From Sanghuangporus weigelae (lineage: Eukaryota; Basidiomycota; Agaricomycetes; Hymenochaetales; Hymenochaetaceae), in contig CP137326.1 in NCBI GenBank assembly GCA_033182465.1, positions 496,001 through 560,000 of the forward strand: DNA of 64,000 nucleotides. Reading direction: 5' to 3'. The translations under genes were made by a program, and so were the position numbers. Under the pieces are notes generated by a model. The model searched no databases. It was not told where the DNA came from and saw nothing but the letters and a program-made list of their open reading frames with translations. Shown one piece after another: positions 12,701 through 23,778 of this stretch. Position 1 is the stretch's first letter. Each line of letters opens with the position of its first letter.

Positions 12701-13009
12701 AGTTCGCTTGCGCAATGCGTTACTGCGCTCTCGTTGTCTGCTAGGATACCTCCCGCCGTTTTGCCTGTCGACCTTTTACTAGTCTCAGTTATTCTGGTGA
12801 TGCCTGCTTGCGTAATCTCATTCCACGAGTCTTTTCTATTGCCTAAAGCTTCTCTGACTATGCTCCGCACCAGTGACCTTCCTTCCTGTCGGATCTCTAA
12901 TCAAACAGCGATCGATTCTCAAGTGGTTCAAGTTCCTCCTGTCGTATCGTACATCTGATCAGAGACTTCCTTGTTCCAACTCTGCAGTAATAGCTGATCT
13001 ATAGCCGAT
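12701..13009. other. Convergent 3' intergenic region
   Basis: About 310 bases between the ends of two convergent genes. A short direct repeat (GATCTATAGCC followed by GATCTATAGCCC) overlaps the stop codon of the minus-strand gene near 12997-13018. No gene is seen. Confidence 0.45.
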
Positions 13010-14762
13010 CTATAGCCCGTCGAATTTCATTGGAGATGATAGATCGTTCGTGTCCTGTTCTACGGACGGTTGCGGGGGTTGGGATGTGAGGCTACCCGCG
13101 GCTCGAAGATTTAGGAAGAGGCGGGATATCATTATGACCGTGATCCTGTCGACAGAATGGGCAGTGAGATAAACTCAAGAACTGAAGGCAGAACAAAAAT
13201 CCTCATTGTACGTACGTGTGGTTGAACGTCCAATTGATTGTGATCAGGTCGTGCTGCACAATGGAGTCAAGATAACGAAGAAGCTGCAGCAGAACTACTC
13301 ACGGATACCAGCTTCAATAATCTTCGTAAGAGATTTTTCAGTCAACAAAGCAAGAAGCCGGTACTTACCCAGAACACTACGAAATTCACCACCTTGGCTG
13401 CAAACATCACGCTATCGACAAAGATACATCAATCGTTGACCGGTCGTATGGCGATTTTTCGCTCTTACACAAAGTAAACGATTCCTGTAAAGAATAATCG
13501 TAAGTCCGACTTACAAATAACACATGGGGGCCCAAATTCACGGTGACAGATCCGTGGTTAATTGAATGACGCACCATCTCGAACAAGGAGATCCAGCAAG
13601 AGTGTCTTAACTCCTTTAAAAGATCGCCGGGTCTGCATGCATTTCCAAACAGTCATGAAGCAAGCGGTCAAATCAAATAAAACGCTCCAGGCCCATAATA
13701 GTCCAAATACTTTTACGGCCTCGGATGAACAAATAAAGCACGAGGATTAATCTAGTACACTCACCGAAGTAACTAGATGTAGAGCATAAGAATAAAATAG
13801 ATACTATGCTGTAAGAAATACTCACGAGTCGTCCCTGACTGTGATTATGCATCCGGAATAGGGATGCACATCGAGCAAAGTGACTTCCCTAGAGGCCCAC
13901 TATCGAGAAGTTAACGATGTTCTGGTGCCATGGACAGGGACCTACCGCTCCCAACCCAATTTGAACTACCGCAAGAACACCAAGGAAAACTAGCACTTTT
14001 AGTTTACCAAGATACATTGCGTACAATCTCAGTACCACGATACCTAGATCAATATGGATTCAGTAGTCGTATGTACAGGAAGCTAATGCGCACTGACTGC
14101 ATATCACGGAATCACTTATCACGTTCATCGTCAGTGGGAAGTGCAGGAATGTTTCGCATCTGAAGCAACGTCGAAATTGTTTACTTGAAAAAAAAAATGT
14201 TTTTAGGGCTTACGCCTACGAGATGTTAGATGACATAACCAGAAGACAAATTTGAAAAGGAATTCAACGCACCGATGCGGGCCAAGAAGTTTGATGATAT
14301 GCTTACGGAAAACGTGAGGTCAGGAAAATCGGCTTGGATGCCAGGCAGGTGCGCACCAATGAGGATCCAAACGTACGAAAGCAAAGGAAAGTAACGATTC
14401 TGACGTTGTACAATTTAGATATAGTGATAATAAAGAAAAACAGAATACACACCAAGTAGAATATTACTTCAGAGAAGGCAAAAGAGCGGCCCCATACTCT
14501 CTCAGTTTCCAGGTCAAACGTCAGAAAATAGTCGTACAGAAGGACAACTAGAGAAACAAGATGTTAAAAATTATTATTAGTCCGAACCACAGCCACATAA
14601 ATCTGCAACTCACTGCATGATGCCAGTTGGTAGTATTTCGAAATAAGCCTATGAGAACTGCTTAAGATCAAGATGTCTACTGGTGTGCGCCCAGTTCACG
14701 TACAGAACTTTCTGCTGATACGTCATCTCGGGCAGTGATTCACTGCCAAGCAATTCATGCAT
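13010..14762 (-). CDS. DUF6533 multi-pass membrane protein, copy A
   Basis: The gene is spread over about fourteen short exons read from 14762 to 13010; the last is 13010-13145. From the N-terminus the pieces read MHELLGSESLPEMTYQQ, KYYQLASCIVLLYDYFLTFD, ETERVWGRSFAFSEVIFYL, NRYFPLLSYVWILIG, VVLRLYAMYLGKLKVLVFLG, GCIITVRDDS, FGLLWAWSVLFDLTACFMTV, DLLVRDG, DLITINWTFNHT and ITVIMISRLFLNLRAAG. The LLYDYFLTFD...ERVW block, the LRLYAMY block, the RDG block and the closing SRLFLNLR are the landmarks of the basidiomycete DUF6533 family, seven-helix-like proteins of unknown role. No inactivating change was found in the parts I followed, but several small exons have weak donors (for example GTGCGC), so expression evidence is needed to settle the model. 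Confidence 0.72.
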
Positions 14763-15868
14763 TTGGAGAAGACCACTTAGAGAGTGCTGGCTCCTTTACG
14801 ATTCGGAGAACACAGATCACCGAGAAGTCGAACCTTGGACGGCGCAGCCGTGTCGTGTAGAAATGATCTCCAGACCAGCCGGATTGTGAAGGTCAAAGAC
14901 AGAAGGAAAGAGAACTTCCAGGAGATGCCAGGATGCAAATCAATATAAGAGCAGTCTAGGGCGCTCAGTTACCACGAACTCGTCCTAAGGAGGCAACGAT
15001 CTGATTTACGAACAATGTGGTATTGATGTGGCCCTTTGCGGCATCTACATGCACATCAATTGCGATAGTCTGTGCTGCAAACGAGTCACAGCAATCATTG
15101 CAACTATAGGCCGGATCTGGTAGCGTAACCGCGAATGAAGATGAGCCATTCCACCTGCAACCTGAGACAGAGGACTAAAGTTCTGTAACCCGAACAGGTT
15201 CTCATGCTCGTGAATACCCATGATAAGAGCGAAATCTGATTTGACTGGCAAAAGTCCCGAGTGCTTCGCACCTCCGAGTCGGCGGTATTCTCGTATGTCG
15301 CCGTAGCATAGTTTTAAAGAGAAGGTGGACTTTGCAATACCAGTTGCGAGGTACCCACAAGCTGACACAAATGAAACGTCGTCGACGAGCTGTTGCCATA
15401 ATGACAAGGGCATTACAGCACTGTAGCTGAGGTGAGACCTCTGAAAGTGACAGTTCATCAGATCCTCTGGAGGCGTTTAGACCTTCTGCACAATTCATGT
15501 CGCCGTAGTATCCGGATCAGGAAGACTAGAACGCTCCCAGGTTGGCACAGCCCCAAGCCATAGACGTCAGATGCAAGTCGAGCACATTTATTCTGAATTT
15601 TCCGGCGAAGGAGCTCCATTCGAGGTGATTTTTTTCCGTTGAAATTGAAATAGTTCAGAATGGTTGATGAAAATATGTAGTTTACTGACGCGCCAAATAG
15701 CCCTGCCTTCGTAGATGTAGAACCGTGTATTAAGTGGTTCCGTTCCCGAACTTTTTGATCTTGAAGACAAGAAAAAACTCTGTTGTCTACTACCACTGCA
15801 TCAGTGAGTAATTCCTCGTGCGAATGCTATTGTGACGTTTGGCGTACATGTGGTGTACTAGCGAACAA
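14763..15868. other. Decayed spacer between two DUF6533 genes
   Basis: About 1.1 kb without an intact gene. Minus-strand open stretches at 15045-15458 and 15458-15796 share weak resemblance to fungal protein kinases: a QVAGGMAHLHS string resembles the helix E region and a SDVYGLG string resembles the region after the activation loop. The order on the strand is wrong for one kinase (SDVYGLG lies upstream of QVAGGMAHLHS) and no catalytic HRD or DFG motif is present. It may be a rearranged relic or chance. Confidence 0.3.
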
Positions 15869-17637
15869 TTATTTCTTATTCGAAGAGACGACGGTAGATT
15901 CATCCGTTGGCCGTGAATTTGATGACATGGCCGTAAACTCAATCGCCGGTTCAGGTATACTACGGACCACGAAGGATTGAGAGGAGTACACCATAAGGCT
16001 CTCCTCGGCTCGTATGTTGAGAAAGAGATGAGAGACCAATATAACCGTGACGCTGTAATTAATTCGATAAATGAGAAATATTATGCTATATACCACTCAC
16101 ATGTGATTGAAAGTCCAGTTGATGGTGATGAGGTCTCGCTGGGAACAAGTCGATTAAATAAATTATTTTGAGGCTTAAAGCGAAAGAGGAAGCATACTGA
16201 TATTGTCTAAAGTCCACGTCGTTAGCACATCGTTCAAGGATGGAGACGAATTTCTTACCCAAAAGACGACGAAGTTTACTGTTTTCGCGACAGTCATTAC
16301 GCTGTGATTCACAAAAATTAGCCCGCATATAAGGTAGCCCCAAAATTTCTTACGCAAAGTAGATTACTCCTGAATATCAAGACAGTTATTAGACGACGGT
16401 CTTGAAATCAGGAATTAAGATCAAGTACATACCATCTCTTAATAACAGGTCAAACAGAGGGGTTCGTACTCCTCTCGAAGAGTATCGATTCTCCAAGCTC
16501 CTCCACACTGTCATGATGCACACCGTGGAATCGAACAAAACACTCCAGCCCCATAATAAGCCGAAGACTTCGGAGGATTAAACGACGATGTGAGGGGAAA
16601 AGTGAAACAAGTCCTTACCGTGATAGCTATCAATGGCGCAGGAAGTTCAGCAGTAAGTACGAAAAGCAAAGGAGGTTGGATCACTCACGATCCATCCTTT
16701 ACCGTTACTATGCATCCTGACTGAAAAGGTATGTCGTGCAGGGTGACACTCGCAGCCGCCCACTGGCATCTTGATCAGGGTATGTATGGCTTCGTATTCA
16801 GGACTAACGACTTACAGCACCAAAAGCGAAGCCAACTGAGGCAAAACTGCCGAGGAAGAGGAGAACTCGTAAACTCTGGAAATACATGGCGTATACCCGA
16901 AGTATCACAGTCGCTGAAAGATAATCAAATTGAGAGCTCAATTTGACGAAAACTATGCCATGACTACTCACAGACAATGACAATGTCGCTGAGTAATGTT
17001 GCTACTAAAGGAAAGTGAGAGAAAACACGACATCTAAGATTATATAGGTCAGAGAGTACGGGCTAAATGATTTCGAGGTAGCTCACGTCTAAATAAGGCA
17101 GCATTTTTTTGTTTGTAGTCATCAATAGACAATAGCCTTTAGATACATACAGACTCTGACCAAGTTGTTTGATGGTATGCTGTGAACGAAATGATTTAGA
17201 TGCCTGTCTGATCAGAACTAGGCGGTGAATACAGACCAATTATGATGAATGTATAAGAGAGCAACGGGAAATAACGGTTCTGAAGACGCAATTATTGTTG
17301 TATGCACAAGGATGGAGAGAAGACACTCACAAAAGTGAACAGAATATTGGGAGCAACGAAACTGCGCTGCCATACTCTTTCGATTTCCAAATCTATGGTC
17401 AATATATGATCGTACAGCAAGACAACTGTGGCCACGAAGACAACAACGTTCAGGAGGTTAGTACGCCGGAGGATGACATATTCACGTACTGCACGAAGCA
17501 AGCTGGTAGTATTTTGAAATAACGCTGGGATTCGGCAGCTCAGGAATTTGAAAGAGTCCTTTACTCGGAATCACTCACAGAAGATGCACTTCACGGGCTT
17601 CGTCAACTGACGCTAGACTTGCAGATGAGACCGCCAT
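15869..17637 (-). CDS. DUF6533 multi-pass membrane protein, copy B
   Basis: This tandem paralog of the gene at 13010-14762 has the same layout. Exons 17579-17637, 17490-17524 and 17331-17425 give MAVSSASLASVDEAREVHLL, ISKYYQLASCIVLLYDHILT and EIERVWQRSFVAPNILFTF. They are followed by NRYFPLLSYTFIII, VILRVYAMYFQSLRVLLFLG, VTLHDIPFQSGCIVTVKDGS, VFGLLWGWSVLFDSTVCIMT, FDLLLRDG, DLITINWTFNHM and, in the last exon (15869-16052), VTVILVSHLFLNIRAEESL. A polar tail ends at 15869. Weak points are a GTCTGT donor after NRYFPLL and no visible AG acceptor before the exon near 16610-16640, where copy A has one. The gene may be intact with an unusual exon limit, or a young pseudogene. Function is unknown for the family. 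Confidence 0.65.
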
Positions 17638-18378
17638 GCAACACAGCAGCGCCTCAGGTACCGACCCAACCTCTCAATTTGACGCCTGTGACAGCACAGA
17701 AACCGTCTTCACGTCCGAGGTACTGTGGAGGACAAATGCCTGGCCGCAAGATATATAACAGCGACGAACAGATCCCATCTCTGCAATGCAATCCGGTGAA
17801 GATTGGAGGCCGAAGGCATCCCTTTCTTAAACGGCCTTCAAACGGAGTGGGAGAATGAACGTCCCAGGCCATGAAATGATTCATTTTTGCATAAAGATGA
17901 TTGACTACGAGGACCGCGATGACATAATGGCGAGAAATGCAGTCTTTAATTTGTCAGATGTCCAATTAGTGCCTGGGGCGCCGCCTTAGTCACGACAATT
18001 TATTTTCAGGCCTCCGCCTGTGCAGATTACGACATCGTCTCCGAGGCGGGTCTGTGCACAGCCAAGCTGTCCTGGTCAATACCAAGTGCGAAAGTCATTC
18101 AGTGTTCAAACATGGGAAGATCAGAAAAGGAAAGAGCCTCTGTCTTCTGCTTAGTCACGAGCTTCTGTAGATGGAGAAAGTCACGCACGTGAGATTGCGA
18201 AGAGCGAGAGTATCGAGAACATACTGGGATCGCCAAACATATGTAAAACAACCGCTGTCCTGTGAGTGGTTGGATGCTCAGGAGACCATCACGGTATCTG
18301 TTCTTATCACTCGCCCGTCATCTCAAGTCTCGCAGTCGCAATAAGTTTGCAGGCAGCGTCACTCAAAACGAGTCCATC
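17638..18378. other. Divergent intergenic region, DUF6533-B and rhodanese genes
   Basis: About 740 bases between two divergent start codons, so it should contain both promoters. Short frames near 17619-17884 on both strands look like chance. I see no TATA element that I can assign with confidence. Confidence 0.45.
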
Positions 18379-19066
18379 ATGATATCCACAAAGATGACGT
18401 TCCTTCCGCCATACAGATACATGCAAGGCGACGTGAGCAGCGAAACTTTGATTGCCTGTCGTCATTCGGGTTATAGTGACATAACAATTTGACTCGTACA
18501 GGAGCTTGTGTCGCTGATGAAAAGCGATGCAAAGGTACATACGGATTACGTTGTCGTCGACGTGCGTGATGACGATCGCAAAGGCGGGCATATTGTGAAC
18601 AGCGTCCACTCTCCGTCGTACGCATTCCAAGATCAAGTGCAGGACCTCGTGGAGAATACGAAGAACATTCCGACGGTTGTGTTCCATTGTGCGTTGTCCC
18701 AACAGAGGTCTGTCATCTCGGTCAAATTAAGATACTATTGTGCTTATTTTGATCTCATACCAAAAGAGGTCCGAAGGCAGCTCGTGTATGTCTCGAAACG
18801 TGTTTCGATTCTCATGTTTTTATTCATGGGATACATTGAACAGATATACTCTGAGCTACGAAGTGAACTAAACGAGAAAGAAGGAAAAGAGAAGGACTTC
18901 ACAGTCTACGTCTTGCGAGGGGGCTTCACAGAATTCCAGATACGCCACCGGGTGAGTGCCGAGGGATTTAATTTCATGGAATGAATGAGTTTGCTCATCT
19001 CTTACACAGAAGGATGCCACACTAGTAGAGGCTTTTGATGACGAATTTTGGAACAAATATTATTAG
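18379..19066 (+). CDS. CDC25-like rhodanese-domain phosphatase
   Basis: Five exons (18379-18432, 18502-18707, 18767-18785, 18844-18951, 19010-19066) encode 147 residues. The fold is a single rhodanese domain: YRYMQGDELVSLM at the start, the strand DYVVVDVRDDDRKGGHI, and the active-site loop HCALSQQRGPKAA, a CX5R signature with the catalytic Cys. The end is VYVLRGGFTEFQ and a short tail. This matches the small stand-alone CDC25/arsenate-reductase-like proteins of fungi (S. pombe Ibp1, yeast Ych1), which have phosphatase activity in vitro. The active-site loop is interrupted after the Gln-Gln by an intron with a GTCTGT donor; splicing there is required to restore RGPKAAR. A second in-frame ATG at 18394 is an alternative start. 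Confidence 0.87.
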
Positions 19067-19223
19067 ACAGGAAGATATACCCTAATTTTCCGTGCCGCGG
19101 TGAGGACCTCGAATACACGATGCAGGCTACGTTGTCGTTTCCCCGGAACTCTATTTCTTCCTCCATCCCGAATTACCAAGTTTCGTCCCACACAACCTGA
19201 CAAGACGATAGAGCGTATGAGCG

Positions 19224-19996
19224 CTACGGTTGATCTTTCTTGTCTCCTTCTTCCCTCTGACCGTCTCGCGTAGCACGCCGTAACTTCCGTTCCGCCATTT
19301 GCTCCACTACGACTCGCACCTGTTCTCGCTCACGTCTGATTCCCGCTTGGCAAACGTTCCTAGAAGAGAAGATACCACGATACCACAGTATCAATATGCG
19401 TAATGTGGCTTGTATACGTATATCGAGGAGCTCAGGACATACCATGCTCCGACGGATACCACGACGAATGTCCCCATGGCCCAGTTTGCTGCTACGAATG
19501 GTTCTGGATTGATTTTTTTTTTAATTTCATTTATTTATTTTTGAAATGATAATGTGTTCTTTTCTGAGCGATATTTCTTTGAGATAATGATGTAATGAGA
19601 CTTACTAGCGTTCATCCCGCGCACGAAGCCGATCCCAGTGCCAGCACCGATGCCCATGAGAAGGCTATTTCGCGCACATGGAATTTCCCCAATATGCTTC
19701 AGGTCGCTCCACAACGAGATTCTCTTCCTTTCGCGTCATGTATGAATGTTCGTGATCGTTTATGAAAAAAATTTACCAATGAAACGAGTCAATAGCGAAG
19801 AAAGAAACGCGTCAGGCACACATATTTATTGCGCAAAACCCCCAAGAGAACATACCCGAGCAGCCAGCTTCAAGTCCGTCCACCTATCTCCCGTAGAGTG
19901 TATCTGCTGGGATACAAGTCGTTTCTTCCCGGTCTCCGATTCTGTTGCTTTCTGTTCTTCATTTGAAGAGGCCGAAGCCTCTGGATTGGATGACAT
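19224..19996 (-). CDS. COX20: Cytochrome c oxidase assembly protein COX20
   Basis: Four exons (19856-19996, 19606-19723, 19443-19503, 19224-19359) give 151 residues. After a polar N-terminus, the segment DLKHIGEIPCARNSLLMGIG and the adjoining GAGTGIGFVRGMNA form the first transmembrane hairpin arm. ANWAMGTFVVVSVGAW is the second. The tail CQAGIRREREQVRVVVEQM is the conserved basic region. This arrangement is that of Cox20/FAM36A, an inner-membrane chaperone that accompanies newly made Cox2 during complex IV assembly. The length is near that of other fungal family members. The acceptor of intron 1 was chosen as the AG that keeps the frame (exon start 19723). The gene runs tail to tail with the rhodanese gene, 157 bases apart. 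Confidence 0.88.
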
Positions 19997-20319
19997 GTTG
20001 GAGAAGAGACTCGAATGAAGGAAACGTCGATCTCGCTCGTACCGAGGTCGTGACGAATGTCTGTGACGCACACATCCGTCACAGCATCTTGAATTATAAG
20101 ATAATTACAGGACTTCCAATCTAATTATGGGATGCGAGATATATGACGCATAAATAAGACTTTATCTATCCTATATTCAAAAAGAGTCAACTGAACTGAA
20201 AGCAAACAGGAATAACGATTTGCAATATATGTATTTCTAATTCTGAGTCGCAACAACCGTGATGGAAGTATACTGCTAAAGGCTGAGGTTTCCAGAGCCG
20301 ACTCCAGGACGAACGGAAA
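19997..20319. other. Intergenic region upstream of COX20
   Basis: About 320 bases between the COX20 start and the end of the DCAF4-like gene on the same strand. It should hold the COX20 promoter and the 3' UTR of its neighbour. Nothing else is seen. Confidence 0.45.
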
Positions 20320-22097
20320 TCAACTACTTGGTTGACCGAGACGAAGGACGCGAATCTCATCATCCTGAGATATCCATAACCACTTTCCGCCACGAAGATT
20401 ATTGTCTCTTTGTGTCACGGCCAAAGCACGAGCTGGTGAGGCAAGCTGTGCGCCTCCGAGGACCGTTCCAAGCTGCTCTCCAGATTTGAGGGACCATGCT
20501 CGGATTCGTCGATCTTGACCTGCGGCGAAAAGGAATGAAGATGTCGGGTCGGTCGCGATTCCCTGAGAGTATATTAGAGTCTCAATTGGAAATCAAGCGG
20601 AAATAACTGTGGCGTACAAGGTCGAGAAGGTATGAGTTGACGTGCCCCTTAAAGCTCGTTGTAGGCTCAACTCGAGTACCAGTTGCAAAACGCAAGTCAA
20701 ACATCTCGAGCTTAAGGAAAAATTCATCAGTTGGGCTTGAGCAAAGTTATTGCGTTGAATGAGGTTTACTTCTCCGGAGCTCGTTCCAACAAGCATCTCC
20801 CAATCACCCAATTGTTGAAGATGGGTGACAGCCGCATGCGCCATTCGGGATTTCATGTCCTTAGACGGACCAAGTTCCCAATCGCTTCTTCTACTATAAC
20901 GCGATCCAAATAATTCGGTACTGACATCCCCACGTGTACGAACGTCGAACAGGCGGACTTCGCCGCTTCTAAGGCCAGCAGTGATCGTGTTCTATTGAAG
21001 AGGTACCATGAGAGGACAATACGGTCTGGAACCATGGCTCCTACCGGGCTCTGAACAACGGAAAGGACATCACTCCTTGTGTGCAAGGTTCTGTGATTCC
21101 TTGTGGAACTTTGAACGTCTTTCAACCAGACTAATGTCTTGGACATTCCTAGATAAATATCAGACTAGCTTGTTCCTGCTATTCTCAAAACACTCACCTA
21201 GCGCTAAGCTCCTGTCTAAGAGACTCGCTGCACGGATGTCACCAGTCGCATTAATCCGTGGCTGTGACACCTTTAGCGCAATTGAATCTAATGATCATCG
21301 AGAAACTCACAAATGATACCCCAGAGTAATCTGGAGCTTTCAGATCACGTATTGCTAATAGGCAAGAATCACACGTATTAGATACGGCACTTGATGGATC
21401 ATCTCGTATCAGAAGCCCATTCATTCGAAGCTTCGAAAAGAGACATACACTGCAAGATTTCCACACGTTGCAATCTTTACGATAGGCGATCCAGAACCAA
21501 GATGGTACGAAGTGAAAAGTCGTGAATTGTCGTTAAATCGTTCAGGCCCGGCGTTCGCTCCCGGAATAGTCTTATTCACAGCTCTCGAGCAGTGAAGCAC
21601 ACCACGAGAATCGCCGACGAGCACATTGAGGGCATCATCAGCCGTAGTAGTCTATTGAAGTTTAGGGCACGGAAACAAGCAAAAAAAAGGAAGTGGAGCA
21701 CTTACACAAAAAGAGGCAATTTTGCTCGGATGCCAAGTCAGAGGTCGGAGGGAAGGGTTGAGCTCAGTGTATGAGTTTACAAGTGAAATACCTTCCAGAT
21801 CACTAAACAGAAGTTAAGCGATCGTTATAGCATCAAAAATAGAGGGAAAAAAACACACTCTACAAGCCGCAATCTTTGCGAGAAATTGCCCTGGCCAGTT
21901 CTGGAGGTTTGTAGGTACCTTGACGTGGCGGCCCGCCGCCACTGAGAATCTCGTTCATCGGTGTAGGTTCGCTGAGATTCAACAGAGAGCTCGTCTATAG
22001 CTTTTCGTTTCGGTCTGGATGCGATCGGGAAGTATCTGCGGAGTTCTTCATCCCAGTAGAGACCAGGCAGTTCCAGAGGCTTGCCATCGCGAGTCAT
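20320..22097 (-). CDS. DCAF4-like WD40 repeat protein
   Basis: A multi-exon gene with ATG at 22097 and stop at 20320. The N-terminus KPLELPGLYWDEELRRYFPI resembles the opening of DCAF4/WDR21 proteins. Further blocks are LNVLVGDSRGVLHCSRA, GLRSGEVRLFDVRTRGD, HLQQLGDWEMLVGTSSGEV, LEMFDLRFATGTRVEP and FLFAAGQDRRIRAWSLKSGE. These are WD-type blades with the usual aspartates and a closing W/F. In animals DCAF4 is a substrate receptor for the CUL4-DDB1 ubiquitin ligase; a similar nuclear role is inferred here. Exon limits in the first third (21600-21900) contain very small exons and are not resolved. Family assignment rests on the N-terminus and on the order of blades. Confidence 0.72.
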
Positions 22098-22365
22098 TTG
22101 TGAGGTCTGTCTGTTTTTCTAAATCGGCAAGGTGCAAAGGCTATGAGGGTTGAAAGGAAAGAGCGAAAGTCATTAGGCGAAAAATTATTCGAGCTGTTGC
22201 ATGAAAGAGGTAAAAGTGGAAGCAGAAGCGCTGATCACTGATCTTCCCACTCCACACCCTGAAAAGAGCAACATGACGTCACATGACCCTCGCGCAATCC
22301 CAGGCTCAACAGTCCCGACGAATTGTTCCGTCTCACCCGACCTGCACTTTTGCCTTTCTGCCATT

Positions 22366-23361
22366 ATGTCGAGCCTTGCTTTTCGTCGTGTTCTCGCCCA
22401 GTCGACGAGCAGAAATGTGCAGAGAACATCGACGAATTTACGGCCCGGCTTGAGGCGCGGTATGGCGTCCTCAGCAGGTTCTGAAAAGTCCAGCGACCTA
22501 CCATGGCTGGTACGTCACTGCTGGCCGTTTACCTGACATTCCTAGTCTTCTTGGCGCTGGCCAAAATGAACTTACTATATCTCTTGTCTGAGTAGGTCGG
22601 TTCTGGCGCGGTGACGGCACTCGGTGTGCGTTTTCAGTTTCCACGTCATCTTCACTATTATTGGCTCACGCTTTTCATTCTATGTTTCCCATTATGCGGT
22701 GATGGGCTATACTTTGAACGATCGCATGGGAAAACAGGTCTTCTACATTCTTTCACCTCGCTCCAAAAAGCATGCACACCATGCTGCTAAATCCGCGAAG
22801 GCTCCCATTGAGAATGCCCTCCCGAAGGAGGAAGAAGAGAAACCCGAACCCGAGACGATGACAGATGACGAGGGCAAAGAAGAAGATGTTAGCGAAAGTC
22901 AGAAGATTGGCTTCGTGCGTGTAATATATATAATGAGTGGCGATTTCAATTCTTAGTGTTTTCCCAGGAAACGGATTCTCCCAAGGACGCTCAGGCTCAT
23001 GAAGAGGCTGCAGCGCGGTTTGATGGTGGAGCACCTGGGCAGAAGGAAGATGTAGACTTGCCTGAGCAGAAAGAAAAACCAGCAGAGACAAAACGTTCTG
23101 GAACTGTGCAGGACAAACCTGAGGGTCCGACAGACATGGGTGACGCACGTAAGGAGGCCAAGGTATGTCATGGATATCCAGAATTATTGAAGTGTCCCTC
23201 TTGGAAAGAGAATTATATTTCACTTGACCATCGTTGCAAATCCTTTCGTTGTTTTGGATCGGTCTTATTCGACACAATCACTGACGTAATTTGTTCTGTA
23301 CGTTCTGGGTACACAGGAACATAACGCACCTAAAGAGGTTGCAGAAAAAACTAAGTCCTAA
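22366..23361 (+). CDS. Probable mitochondrial protein with charged tail
   Basis: Exons 22366-22509, 22596-22625, 22738-22914, 22968-23162 and 23317-23361 give 196 residues. The first 40 residues are rich in Arg, Ser and Leu and lack acidic residues (MSSLAFRRVLAQSTSRNVQR), the pattern of a mitochondrial presequence. A short hydrophobic stretch follows (WLVGSGAVTALGVFYILS). The rest is highly charged and probably unstructured, rich in Glu, Lys and Ala. The frame is open upstream to 22201, but the presequence argues for the ATG at 22366. Similar small presequence-plus-helix-plus-charged-tail proteins are common in basidiomycetes and mostly uncharacterised. I do not assign a function. Confidence 0.62.
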
Positions 23362-23778
23362 ATATACCGCCTCCCGCATTTTGCAAACTATTTAGACATG
23401 AATTGTGCCTAATAAATGGGACATTCGCTCATCATGATTTTCTACGCTAGTGCATGATTTACATTATTTTGCTCAAAGAATTCATTGATATCAAAGACTT
23501 GCAGTGAGGATGTCCTATCTATGATTCTGGACTACTAGGGGACGGTCGCGTTTGCTTTGCCGATTCTGTAGCAAGGATTGGCGTGCTTCTGGACTGGTCG
23601 CTTCTTCGCTAAAACGTCAGCTACTCGGAGTGTCAGCCATATATAAAGGCAGACCTTTTTCCATTTGCTCTTGCTTTAATCTTCTCGAAGTTTTCGACTC
23701 CCCCGCTCCTTCGACTTCTGCTTGCGAACAGACTCTTTTTGAGAGATCTACCATCACATTCATTTATTGATATCAGCT
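23362..23778. other. Promoter region of the sugar transporter gene
   Basis: About 420 bases. The last 140 contain a TATA-like element and a T/C-rich stretch. No gene is seen. Confidence 0.5.
23640..23647 (+). promoter_or_regulatory. TATA box of the sugar transporter gene
   Basis: TATATAAA lies 132 bases upstream of the ATG at 23779 and is followed by a pyrimidine-rich stretch, as often seen around fungal transcription starts. Confidence 0.5.

Noticed and set aside
22201-22365. Upstream extension of the probable mitochondrial protein
   Set aside because: It would bury the Arg-rich presequence in the middle of the protein; the ATG at 22366 is more sensible.
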